Shown here: piece by piece, positions 1-9,673 of the stretch
Layout: each line of letters opens with the position of its first letter
Numbering within the stretch: the first letter of the stretch is position 1
Assembly: GCA_016110215.1 (NCBI GenBank)
Contig: JADWQD010000013.1
Coordinates: 434,001-498,000, forward strand
Length of the DNA stretch: 64,000 nt
Origin: Capronia americana
Taxonomy: Eukaryota > Ascomycota > Eurotiomycetes > Chaetothyriales > Herpotrichiellaceae
Direction of reading: 5' to 3'
Made by a program: the position numbers and the translations under genes
The notes under the pieces: model-generated
Told to the model about the DNA's origin: nothing
Databases searched by the model: none
The model's input: the letters and a program-made list of their open reading frames with translations, nothing else

Positions 1-189
1 TAACCGCCCCTGATACTCTCTTCTACTGCTAAAGCCTTCTCAGCTAGAATTCTGGACATAGTATTCTCTTTCTCAACCTGAGCGACTTCCGTTACACAGT
101 TGCCCTTCTTCTCTGAGTCTTTTCAGAGCCTGCCCCTCCACTGCCCTCCCCCACCGCTCCTTCCTGTCCCTTCCTCTCCCTCGCTCGAC

Positions 190-1211
190 ATGGATCGCAA
201 GAACAAACCGGCCGCTATTCCTGTCTCCCCCTCAATGGCCCAGCCCATCGTCGACCTCTCGGACAATGTTCTCACCGCCCGTCTCCCCTCTGGCGACTCT
301 GTAACCGTCTACCTCTACGGCGCCACGGTCACCAGCTGGAAAACCGGCAATGGCGCCGAACAACTCTTCCTCTCCAGTGCCGCTGCGCTAGACGGTTCAA
401 AACCCATCCGAGGCGGCATCCCGCTCGTGTTCCCGGTGTTTGGACCTCCTCCCAAAACCCATGCGACGGGCCAGTTGCCGCAGCACGGGTTTGCGAGGAA
501 CACGTACTGGGAGTTCTTGGGGAAGAACAGCAGTGAGAGTCTGGGGAAGAAGGCCGACGATAGTGTCAAGTTGGACTTTGGGCTGAGTCCGGCCAACCTG
601 GATGAGGCGACGCGCAAGAAGTGGCCCTACGAGTTTGGGCTGGTGTACAGTGTGACGCTGGGAAAGGGCAAGTTGGAGTGTACGTTGCATGTGCAGAATA
701 AGAGCGATCAGTCGTTCGAGTTCCAATCACTGTTTCACACTTACCTGGCAGTCAAGGTACGGTCATGACATTGGAATGTCTCAAGCAGAGCACCGATACT
801 AACCAAGTACAGGACATCCACAAGACCGCAGTCCAGGGCCTCAAATCTTCGCCGTACGTTGATAAAGTCCGCTCCGCCCAGACCTTCACCGAAGAGTCCT
901 CCTCACTTTCCTTCTCCGGTGAGACCGACCGAGTGTACACGCCTCCGAAGGACCCCAAAGCGGAGAACCCGCTCGTCCCACTGGTGGTCACAGAGGATGG
1001 CAAGGAAAGGTTCGTGGTCACTCGCGACGCACTACCCGATGTGACGGTGTGGAACGGCTGGGAAGACAAGATCAAAGGTATGGGTGACTTTGAACCCAAG
1101 GACGGATGGAAGAGATACCTGTGCATTGAGCCGGGCAGCGTCAGTTCATGGACGAAGCTTGACGGGGGCGATGCGTGGGAGGGAGGCGCGACTTTCGAGA
1201 GCAAGTTGTGA
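190..1211 (+). CDS. Glucose-6-phosphate 1-epimerase (aldose-1-epimerase-like)
   Basis: Two exons, 190-756 and 813-1211, encode about 321 aa. The 56-nt intron has a GTACGG donor, a TACTAAC branch site and a TACAG acceptor, and it joins the reading frame cleanly (TYLAVK to DIHKTA). The start is the ATG at 190, because the in-frame extension upstream has no ATG. The fold is that of the galactose-mutarotase superfamily, YMR099C type: a GATVTSW strand, IRGGIPLVFPVFG and the HGFARN motif with a catalytic-type histidine in the first half, and LCIEPG near the end. Family members interconvert the alpha and beta anomers of glucose-6-phosphate in the cytosol. The gene converges on the next gene, which lies on the minus strand. 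Confidence 0.9.
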
Positions 1212-1564
1212 GCAGCAGCAGCGGCGGCAGCATCAAATAGCGGAATGAAAGTAGAGCGTGCATGTGTCTGCCTTGAAGCCTTCAATTACCCAGTCCCAGG
1301 AGATTTCAAGGCATATTATGACGAGAATAGCCCGGCTCCATCCTTCATACAATATTAGACCAAATGTCCAAAGGGGTGCAGCATTTGACTAACGAAGTCC
1401 ATGTAAAGAGGAATCCGCGATCGTAAAGCAGGAATGAGGCAGATAATAGAACGCAACAGCATGAACAGCAGAATAGATTCGAATGTTCCAGTTAGAAGGC
1501 TGGGAATAACGCGGAGTAGAGGAGAGCAGAGCAGACCAGAGAAGACTAATGACGAGCAGAGTTA

Positions 1565-1598
1565 AGAGTCGAGAGTCGAGAGTCGAGAGTCGAGAGTC
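1565..1598. repeat. Tandem repeat, 7-bp unit AGAGTCG
   Basis: Four exact copies of AGAGTCG are followed by a partial fifth copy (AGAGTC). It lies in the convergent intergenic region and is probably a slippage-derived minisatellite. Confidence 0.9.
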
Positions 1599-1755
1599 CC
1601 TTTCTTTCATAAAATAGCATATACACTGTATGTCCTCCGATCCACCCCATTCCATGGACGTGCGCAACCGGTCCCGGTCCGGTAGCCGTGGTAGAGTAAA
1701 TCAGTAGCAGCATCTCCGCTATGTGTACTGAACCAGGTACCTAGGTAGGTAGGAG

Positions 1756-1785
1756 GTCCAGTCCAGTCCAGTCCCGTCCCGTCCA
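1756..1785. repeat. Tandem repeat, 5-bp unit GTCCA/GTCCC
   Basis: Six units of period 5 run as GTCCA three times, GTCCC twice and GTCCA once. It sits next to a GTACCTAGGTAGGTAGG block. Confidence 0.85.
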
Positions 1786-2326
1786 TCCATTCATCCATGG
1801 CAGTAGGTGATGTCGCGGTTTGCCCGTCGTGTAGCGAGCGGACGAGGTGGTTAGGGAAACTGAATCGTGGAGCCTTAAGTCATGGCCGTGCTGGTGCGTG
1901 CGTGCGTGGTGCTGTGCTCGTGCTGGTGCCCATGCTCGCGCTCGTAGCATATAGTTGCCGTGTCTCCTGTACGTAACTTGGATAAACGCGCAGGACCAGT
2001 GCCTCTTGCGTGCGCGCGCTCTCTCGTGCGTGACATCCGAGTATCTACTCATACATGCACCGGTAGAAGGGATTCTGGGGTGATAGTCTCAACTCCTCTC
2101 CCAATGCCATACCATGCCATTCCCAACCCCATTCTGCTGAGAGGGCCAGGACCGAAGAGGACGAACAGTGCGGTGGTGAGCTCGTCCTTCAAGGCGGCAT
2201 GGTCGACGGGTCTGAGCAGCGATCCGGGTGGCCTGAATTGATTGCTTCATCTTGTCCCTTGGTCCATCCGTCCGTTGCGCGTCGCGTCGAGTCGAGTCGA
2301 GTACCGTAGAGACAACAACCACAAGT

Positions 2327-4044
2327 CTACTCCCGACCCTGCGTACCAGGGCGAGCAGTGTCACCTCGTCCAGGTGCTGGAAGTGCCCCGATTGCAGGTG
2401 CCTGTGCAACTGTGTTCTCTGCCGCTGCTCTGGCCTCCCTAACTCTCCCCAGGTAGATTTGATGTTCCTGATCTACGCGTGCGCGCACGCACACACACGA
2501 TAAGTCAGCCATGGGCGATAGGACGCATGAATTAGACCAAACAAAATGGAGAAGAAAAAGCCGACAACAGAGAGGGGAAAGCAGCAGAGAGAATCCAACA
2601 ACTGAGAAAGAACAACAGAAAACTCAACAACAGAGAAAACGACAGCAGGAAAACAACAACGGAGAGGAAACAACATACACTTCTCCCACAGAAGATAGGT
2701 CGTCACGATGGCGAACGGCAAGGCCACAATCGCGGATGTATACCGGATCGTGGCCTTCCTGTAGCGGGGGTCCTTCTTGCGCTGCTCCAGGGGCATCTCC
2801 GATAGTTTGGGCGCCCGTGGCGCGGCGGAGGGGTGCGTGAATGGGAGGGGGTGGCGTGGTTCCGCATCTATGGGTGGATTTGGTGGTGTTGTTGTTGTTG
2901 TCGTCGTTGCAGGTCGCGGCGGAGGAGGAGGTAGATTGGCACGGGCGTGGGATCCCCGCGCTGCGAGTGCCACGGTGGTGGACATGGGGAGCGGTGGTGT
3001 CGACGAGTAGGCTCGGACCTGGGGCGCGGAGCCCGTGGCGATGATAGTGGCGGTCTTGAAGTAAGGAGGGGGCATTGCGCCTTTTGGAAGTGGTGAGGGT
3101 GGAGATGGCTGTGACGAGAACGGTGGTAGATGTGTTGACGTCGATGAGGTTTCAGTGTCAATATCGATAGCAGGGACCGTGGATGGTGGTGACGCTGTGA
3201 TCGCCGCCGTTGCGGTGCCCACTGCGGCAGGGAAATGGGATCCTAATTGTGATTGCACCTCCCCGTCGCCGTCGGGTGTGTGTGTCAAAGATGGAGAGAT
3301 CAGACTTGCGCGCTCCCTCTCCCTCTCCCGCTCCAGTTCGCCCACGAACGCGAGAATACCCTGCTGCAGCTGCGTCGAGTGCGTGGAGAAGGCTTTAGCC
3401 TGCTGCAGGATCTCCGAGACTGAGACCGGGCCTACGAGAGCTCCCGTGGTCTGGGGCGGATGTGAAGTTTCTGACACGATCTGGCGGCGTGGTCGCACAG
3501 GCGCCGTGTTCTCTTCTTGCGATGAGGAGGGCAGAGACGGAGACACCACAGCAGCGCCTTTCACCCGAGCTTCACCTTTTGTCGTGCTTCTCCCCTCTAA
3601 TGCTGGACTTTGAACAGAGGTCGATTCTTGCTCCTTGACGACTGAAGACCTCGACGCCGCCTTTCCCCTCGGTTTCGTCCCAGCTGCGGCTTTGATCTTC
3701 GTTGCACCGGCGGCGACGTTGGACTCATCGACTGGATCGGCAAGACCAGCACCTTGCACTAAGCTTTTTGGTTTTCGCTTAGAGGATGTTGGTGTCGCAG
3801 TCGGAGCTGATGTCGATGCCGCGATCCGACTTGAAGATCCTGACGTCGCTGCCGCTGCCGCTGATGCCGATTTCTTGGCCGCCGGTTTGCCCTTCCCTCG
3901 CGTCTTCGTCTCCTGCACCGGAGACACCTTTCCACGGGTTTCGCTTTCGAGAACCACGTCTATATCTACATCCAGTGCGTCGGCCACCGCGTTCTTTCGA
4001 GGCCGACCTCTCTTCTTGACGCTGCTTTCCGCGGACACTGACAT
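2327..4044 (-). CDS. Unrecognised protein with AT-hook-like N-terminus and C-terminal membrane segment
   Basis: Two exons on the minus strand, 4044-2679 and 2472-2327, give about 503 aa. The ATG is at 4044. The donor GTATGT and acceptor GCGTAG flank a 206-nt intron; without splicing the frame runs into non-protein-like sequence. Residues 10-17 read KKRGRPRK, an AT-hook-type minor-groove motif. The middle is Ser/Thr/Pro-rich and low in complexity. Just before the intron, after MPLEQRKKDPRYRKA, there is a hydrophobic stretch TSAIVALPFAIVTTYLLW that looks like a single membrane span, followed by a short charged tail. I do not recognise the family. The pairing of a DNA-binding-like motif with a membrane anchor is odd and could point to a nuclear-envelope protein (inference). 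The second exon is the least certain part. Confidence 0.6.
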
Positions 4045-4764
4045 TGTGTGTGTGGCTAGTTAATGCCTTTTCGCGAGATTTACCGTACTATCGCTCCGTA
4101 GAAACCGTGCAGGCGTGGCAATATTCTGGAAGAACGCCACAACACGGCACTGATACGGAGTACGAAGCATGGTATGTGGCACTAACTGAGTGACACGCGT
4201 TCTGCACGCGTCGTGGTGAAATTGGCTCGACGGTGGGGCCGGGGCATCTGTGTTTCAGGGGCGACTACGGACTACCACTCATGAACGATGCACTGTGTAC
4301 GACGTGCTCCGTATTGTGTGCCAGACGCGGTGTGCAGCAGGTAGCAGGACAAGGTCGGCTGGAGCAGACTTGAGGACAGATCAGACCGAATCGAACGCGC
4401 CGGGGACTGTGGCGATACATAGCATGTTTGATACTACCAGCTGGCTAATTATCTGTTCCATACTCCGTCCTGAGTACGGGGTACCTAGAGTACTACCTGC
4501 TGTGTATGATGCTAATCACCTCTTCCATACTGAGGACCTACTACCTGCTATAGATTCCGTATGGTGTAGTGTCTTCCCTCAATGCAACCGAGAATTTGCT
4601 ACATGATACTAAAGCCAATGCCGGGGCCTTGAATCTGATATCCATGGTCCATAGGTAACTCCATACTCTGCTATGCGTGCGCTTGCAAAATAACCATTCC
4701 CGTGTGCTGGAGAACAGGATCCTCTCGCTCCATAACTCCCACTCCGACTCGATCTCATTCAAAC
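4045..4764. promoter_or_regulatory. Upstream region of the AT-hook/membrane gene
   Basis: This 720-bp spacer lies between the 5' end of the gene ending at 2327 and the 3' end of the gene ending at 4765, both on the minus strand. It should hold the promoter of the former. It carries copies of a TACGGAGTAC-like motif (exact at 4154-4163, TACTCCGT at 4461-4468) and a GTACCTAG near 4481. No convincing gene is present. Confidence 0.45.
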
Positions 4765-6897
4765 CTATCCATGTCCATGTCCATTTCCGTTTCCATTCGC
4801 ACTCGCACTCGCACTCGCACTGTCCTTCGCTGCAGCCGCTTCTCTAAACCGCTTCTCCCTCTCTCTGTTAATCTCGATTCCCTGGTTCGCAATCTGGTTT
4901 CGACGCTCAGCCCTTTCATCCTCCAGGATCTTTTGCACTGCTTCATATTCTCTCATGGCTTCACCCAGCATCTTGATTTGATCAGCCTGTTTCTTGAGGT
5001 CCTCCATGTTGATAATTGTGCCTGGACCAGGAGCTTCTCCCCGCAAGCCCCGCGGGTCGACCCGGAAACGGGAACTCTTTGGCCGCTTGGGGGAGGGTGG
5101 TCGGCGCGCCTTTGACGAATTTGCAGGACCGGCCTCCCCAACAAAGCTGATTTTGCTGGGTTTAGCGCCGGCACCTCCATTCGTGGAGGCATGAGCGGTC
5201 GGACTGTCCCGGCGTTGAGCAGGAGGATTTGCAGTTCGTTGAACAAAGGTCGATCCCTTGGGCGGGAGAAGGACACCGAAGCCAGTCGGAGAGGGACGAG
5301 CGTCTGTGGTGGATTCCTGCATCCGAGCAAGCACCGTGGGCGGATTGATCGCCTGTTGGCGGTATTGCGTCTGTTGCTCGCGTTCCTCGGCTTCCATAAT
5401 AAGCGTGTGGATATCCTCAAACGTCTGATTGTAAGTCCATGGGATTCCCCGGGCTGCAGCCTTCTTACGGATATCTCCCAGGGCGTGATAATCATCTCGG
5501 AGGCGATCCTCATATGTACGTCTTGTAGAATGTTGGTGTCTCGGTGGCAGTGGTGGCGGCCGCGGGGGAAGCGGCGAGTGACGGTGTGGGCTTTCGCTCA
5601 TAGAGACTGGCATCTGCGGTGGTTGACTGACAGGAAACGCCGAGAGCTCATCGGCGGAATGCTTACCGCTTGCAGCAGATAGACCCAGTGGTGTCTGGCT
5701 GGCTGTCGGAACGCCAGGACCAGTATAGAGTTGCGAGAGTCTTTCAGCGTCTGAGGCACGAAGTATAGTGTTGACAGGCGTCAACAACAGGTCGCTCTCA
5801 GGCGTTTGGGACTTGGACAGGTCAACATAGTCATCCTTCCTGACCTGTGCGACTGTATTCGGCATAAGCGCGCGAGCGAGTTCGGCAGAATTGGTGCGCT
5901 TCGTTTTGAATGGTTGACCCAGGTCACATTGGCACCACGCCTGGGTATACATTCGCCAGTCATAGACACTTCCTGGAACGGGGTCTTCGTTCTCGTCTTC
6001 ATCGTCTGGCATTTGCAGGGCTATTTGGGCGAACGCTAGAAGCCGGGAGGATGGGGAAAGACAAGAGAGGTCGCAGGAAGCAGTTCCCTCGGCGTGGCGC
6101 GGGCGCGGGTGCGACTCAGACATTGTAGTGACTTCTTTGGCTGCTGACTTCTGTCGCTCAGATGTTCTTCTGGGCTTTTCTTTGGGCGCGGCCGCGGAGC
6201 TGTCCTGGTTCCTTCCTTGTGTCGGTGAATTGGACAGGCTGAATCGTGGTTTCAATTTGAGCACAATGACCTTGGACTTCTTTGCTACGGGAGTCTCAAG
6301 GATCTCAACCTCTTCAGCTTCACCCGCATCATGAGCCTTGGGGGTCTCAGAGGGCACGGAGTACCGAAGCTTTGATGGGACCCGAGCACTCGAGTATGAG
6401 AGCCTGGCTGATTTGCGGAGAGGAGCTCCCTCAGATTCGTCGGTGGCGGGGCGTTTTTGAGCTGTCTGTGACTCTGATACCACTTTCGCAGTAGGCCTCT
6501 TCTCTCTGAGGGAGTGTCTTCGTGTAGGAGTTGTCTCAACTGTAGGTTCCGGTGCTTCATCCTGAACGACGGCTGCCGGAGGCGGAGTTTTAACCGTTTT
6601 CACCGTGGGCTTAGCTGGAGTTTCTAGAATTTCTAGTTCAACTGGGGCGTCCTCAGGCTCCTCTTTGGGCACACTTGGAGTGGGTGAGTGTTCTCTGTGG
6701 GACGATCGTCGACGCCTTGGTGGCGTCTCACCGATGACGATAACATCCGAGAGTGGCGGGGAGTAGGATTTGCTGCCATGGAGTGCAACGGCTTTGGCAG
6801 TGAGTTTGCGCACGCGTCCAGATGATCGCCGGGCCCCGTTGTCGGCAGCTTGAGTGGTTTGACCATCGGTCTCAGTGGTGATGGATTTCGATCTCAT
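4765..6897 (-). CDS. Unrecognised Ser/Pro/charge-rich protein with C-terminal coiled coil
   Basis: A single open frame of about 710 aa read from the ATG at 6897. The frame stays open upstream to about 7155 but without an ATG, so an extra 5' exon is possible. The N-terminal half is basic and Ser/Thr/Pro-rich, with many proline-directed S/T-P sites and runs such as PPRRRRSS, typical of a disordered nuclear protein. A better-conserved-looking block around residues 300-350 includes VYDWRMYTQAWCQC. A second ordered block near 480-530 (YEDRLRDDYHALGDIRKKAA) looks helical. The last 90 residues form a probable coiled coil rich in E/R/K. The final 20 residues are dipeptide repeats of SA, NG and HG, encoded by short tandem DNA repeats. 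I do not recognise a family. Confidence 0.65.
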   Translation of the reverse strand: MRSKSITTETDGQTTQAADNGARRSSGRVRKLTAKAVALHGSKSYSPPLSDVIVIGETPPRRRRSSHREHSPTPSVPKEEPEDAPVELEILETPAKPTVKTVKTPPPAAVVQDEAPEPTVETTPTRRHSLREKRPTAKVVSESQTAQKRPATDESEGAPLRKSARLSYSSARVPSKLRYSVPSETPKAHDAGEAEEVEILETPVAKKSKVIVLKLKPRFSLSNSPTQGRNQDSSAAAPKEKPRRTSERQKSAAKEVTTMSESHPRPRHAEGTASCDLSCLSPSSRLLAFAQIALQMPDDEDENEDPVPGSVYDWRMYTQAWCQCDLGQPFKTKRTNSAELARALMPNTVAQVRKDDYVDLSKSQTPESDLLLTPVNTILRASDAERLSQLYTGPGVPTASQTPLGLSAASGKHSADELSAFPVSQPPQMPVSMSESPHRHSPLPPRPPPLPPRHQHSTRRTYEDRLRDDYHALGDIRKKAAARGIPWTYNQTFEDIHTLIMEAEEREQQTQYRQQAINPPTVLARMQESTTDARPSPTGFGVLLPPKGSTFVQRTANPPAQRRDSPTAHASTNGGAGAKPSKISFVGEAGPANSSKARRPPSPKRPKSSRFRVDPRGLRGEAPGPGTIINMEDLKKQADQIKMLGEAMREYEAVQKILEDERAERRNQIANQGIEINREREKRFREAAAAKDSASASASANGNGNGHGHG

Positions 6898-7717
6898 TTT
6901 GGATGATGACGGGATTTTGGCGGCTGGAGTGTCAGCGTAATCCCCAGAGTCGCTTCCAGACGCTGCACGATCGCCGGAGATGCTGGAATTGCGACCAGAC
7001 CAGTGAGAGCTGGATTTTACAGATCGGGTGGAATAATAGAAGCCTCTAAGCTGCCAGCTTTGACACCCAGTCTCGCTGAGCCGGACCTCAGATGCCGGAA
7101 GCCAAGGGAGCTGGAGAATGAGCAAACCGTTTGACCACTGAAGGCGACGGCGCACGCGTCTGTGGGCAGAAGAGATGACCGTGCCCTGATTGCGAGTTTG
7201 CTACCACGGCAGGTGAATTGAAAGAATTCTGAAAGGTAGCCACGTAGCGAAGGAGACGAGCCATAAAAAACGACGAGGTGGCGGGTCCCTTCCGAAACGG
7301 GCATTAGGGGGACAAGGACATCGTCCCTACGGAGATCCATTGCCCCCGCCGACGAAGCTCCCAGGACATGGCTATCAACAGCAACACACAGGGTTACACC
7401 AGGGCACAGCAAGGAGTATCTGCATGGCATCGTCGCCGGGACTGGGCTGCACACACAGCAGGAGTCCTCCAGATACTCCGCGGCTTGACCACACTCCATC
7501 TGCCCGAGCGACGTGCTGTACATATTGATTGTCTTCGTCACAGAAACTGCTGGATTTGTGTGCCCAAATGTGGTCGCAAAAGAACCATAGGGACGATGAT
7601 TTAGCGTCGTATTGCGTGTCTACCGAGTCTATGTATATAGGTTCTAAATTGTCTATATCAAAGAAGCGTTCGTTGAGCAGGTTCCAACAGTGCTTGACGA
7701 TCGCTAAGAGGCAATGC
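6898..7717. promoter_or_regulatory. Upstream region of the coiled-coil gene and 3' side of the GNAT gene
   Basis: Both flanking genes are on the minus strand. The part near 6900-7200 is in frame with the gene ending at 4765 and could be 5' UTR or an unmodelled exon. A 170-codon open frame at 7017-7541 starts at a non-ATG codon and resembles nothing I know. I see no RNA gene. Confidence 0.4.
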
Positions 7718-8541
7718 TTACAGCTCCAGCACCGCCGGGCCCTTCTGACCCTTCATCTCGCCTCGAAAATCTTCCAACCGTCTCTTCTGCCTCCCATCTT
7801 CGTCGAAGTTTCCTTCATCTAACCATCCTTCAAAGCCCTTCTTGACACCGCTCGCCCACCAATCCTCCTCGACCATGGAGAACCAGCACGTATCGCGACT
7901 CCGCCCCTTGTAAACCATGTGCTTCCGGAACACGCCTTCAAACGTGAACCCGAATCTGATGGCCGCGCGCTTCGAAGGGCCGTTGAGATTGTCGCATTTC
8001 CACTCGTACCGCCGGTACTTTAGCTCTTCGAAGACGTACTTGGCCAGCAGGTACATTGCTTCTGTGGCGGCTTTGGTACGCTGCAGGCGCGGCGAGAAGA
8101 GGATGTTTCCGACTTCTACGACGCGATGGGTGGTGTCGATTCGCATCAAGCTGGCCCAGCCGACAGGTTTTGAGGTCGTGCGGTCGAGGATGGCGAAAAA
8201 AACGGGGTCCTGGGACTGGGACTTTGCGACGACGGCTTCTTGGAACGATTCAAACGACGGATACGGGTTGTCGAATAGATAAGTGAAGAGACTTTCGTTA
8301 TCTTTGCCCTTGACGATGTCGTAGAGATCGCCGGCATGGTCTGCCGCCAAAGGTACTATTGTTACCGCATTGCCCGCCAACGTGACTTTCGACGGCCGTG
8401 GCCCTGGCTGTGAAAGAGAGACGGGAGGCCCAATCGGCTGGTGTTTTGCTCCTGTACAACCGTCAGATTTCGTCTCTTGGTGGCTAGCGATCATTCATCC
8501 TTACCTGTCGGCGTGGTGGTGCTGTCCCCTTGGATGGCCAT
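7718..8541 (-). CDS. GNAT-family N-acetyltransferase (RimJ/RimL-like)
   Basis: Two exons on the minus strand: 8541-8505 (37 nt, begins MAIQGDSTTTP) and 8451-7718, about 256 aa. The 53-nt intron has a GTAAGG donor, a CTGAC branch site and a TACAG acceptor. An ATG at 8494 lies inside this intron and would give a different, unlikely N-terminus. The core matches the Acetyltransf_3 pattern: KPVGWASLMRID (beta strand), VEVGNILFSPRLQRTKAATEAM (acetyl-CoA-binding region), then YEWKCDNLNGPSKRAAIRFGF and GVFRKHMVYKGRSRDTCWF. These are typical of RimJ/RimL-type enzymes, which acetylate protein N-termini or small amines. The substrate cannot be told from sequence. Confidence 0.85.
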
Positions 8542-9673
8542 GATATGAATCTGGAAGGCGTCTAGGAGCTTGTGTCAACTTACAACAGTGTGGAAATAGC
8601 GTTTGAAGCGGAAATGGCAGCCAGATGAGGGTCGTGAGGGCGAGGAAGCTTGATGGACCACCGTATCCGCCTACAAGGCCACGCCACTAACGACAAGCTC
8701 ATTTATTGGCAATGATCCGGGGAGCATTAGTGCACACAGCCGATGATTATCTACCGAACAGCCCGCTGAAGACCGCTTTGGAATGTAATATTTGGTATAC
8801 CACGCGCTAATGGTGGAATGGCCACAATCGAGATGCAGAATGCTCCAAGCAGAAGTTGCGAGGTACAGCCATTTTCTCCATATAATAACGGTGATGTCGG
8901 CAGCTCGATTCTATATAAGCACTTTGCTTGGGTGTGCTATTGTGACCTCGCCAATAACATCCTTATGACTGCGTGCTGAAGCAACATGTACACGCACGCT
9001 CTTCCTGCTATCTGCGCATGGTTAAGACTTACTGGCTGGCAGTATCATTCTCGACTCACAACCCGGAAGACAATCTTGAAAAGCTTCGAGGAGTGAGTAG
9101 CTCGACGTGGGTCGCGCTCAATTGACGGATCATGGTATGCAGGTACGGATCGAGGAGTTAGTGCTGTTAATAACTGTGCGTAGCTCGCTGGGCTTCCAGT
9201 CCCTTTCCGCCAGAGCGTTGACGAACAGGAATTGGCTAACAGGGTCTATCTGACAAGACTGCTGGTTTTTTGGACGGTGGAGAAGCTCACCGTATGGACA
9301 CACCACACTCTAGCACATCGGCTGTTTTTTATAAACAGACACGTCAACAGGGGAGGTCTGCTGTTGGCGACGGTGCTGAAACATCCCCGGTTCATATATC
9401 ACGGGATATAGTTTCCAACAAATGAGGGATTGCTGTTGTCGACGGGGTTTAAGCATCCCCGATAATATAGATGTCGCAGCGCTGACTCGAGAAAGGGAAG
9501 TCAAGCTGCATTTGGAATTCGCATCGGTCCTGCTGTGGAAGGTAAGTCCCGAACTGCCAATGTGGTGGTTGCAATATGACGGCCTGCAGAATCGCATGTT
9601 GAAGTTACGGAAAGCACGGCCGATTGAAGTGATCAGAGGCCTGTCGCTAGCATCGCATGTTGCCGACAAGAGG
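8542..9673. promoter_or_regulatory. Intergenic region between GNAT and MFS genes
   Basis: This 1.1-kb spacer is locally AT-richer than its surroundings. It holds the GNAT promoter (on the minus strand, just above 8541) and the 3' side of the transporter. An imperfect tandem duplication lies at 9359-9461. Open frames at 9310-9669 and 9422-9859 resemble no family, and the latter runs into the transporter on the opposite strand. Confidence 0.45.
9359..9461. repeat. Imperfect tandem duplication, period 72 bp
   Basis: A 31-nt core at 9359-9389 recurs at 9431-9461 with 26 of 31 positions identical. It begins TGCTGTTG and ends CATCCCCG. Weaker similarity (CAACA upstream, ATATA downstream) extends it on both sides. 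The differences are not of the C-to-T type expected from RIP. Confidence 0.6.

Larger units (their letters stand above)
1212..2326. other. Convergent intergenic region with simple repeats
   Basis: This 1.1-kb stretch lies between two convergent genes, so it mainly holds two 3' ends. It contains a 7-bp tandem repeat (1565-1598), a 5-bp tandem repeat (1756-1785), a GGTACCTAGGTAGG block near 1736-1749 and a GTCGA-rich run near 2283-2302. Small open frames on both strands are short, start mostly at non-ATG codons and resemble no protein family. Confidence 0.6.

Noticed and set aside
752..1285. 177-codon minus-strand open frame at the epimerase 3' end
   Set aside because: It lies opposite the second epimerase exon and is explained as its shadow.
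4250..4606. 118-codon plus-strand frame between two minus-strand genes
   Set aside because: It has irregular composition, no conserved pattern and lies in promoter sequence with repeated TACTCCGT-type motifs.
7017..7541. 174-codon minus-strand frame upstream of the coiled-coil gene
   Set aside because: It starts at GTG, has no recognisable sequence and no good splice junction to its neighbour.
8452..8494. GNAT gene starting at the ATG at 8494
   Set aside because: The ATG lies between a GTAAGG donor and a CTGAC/TACAG acceptor; a 37-nt first exon from 8541 is the better model.
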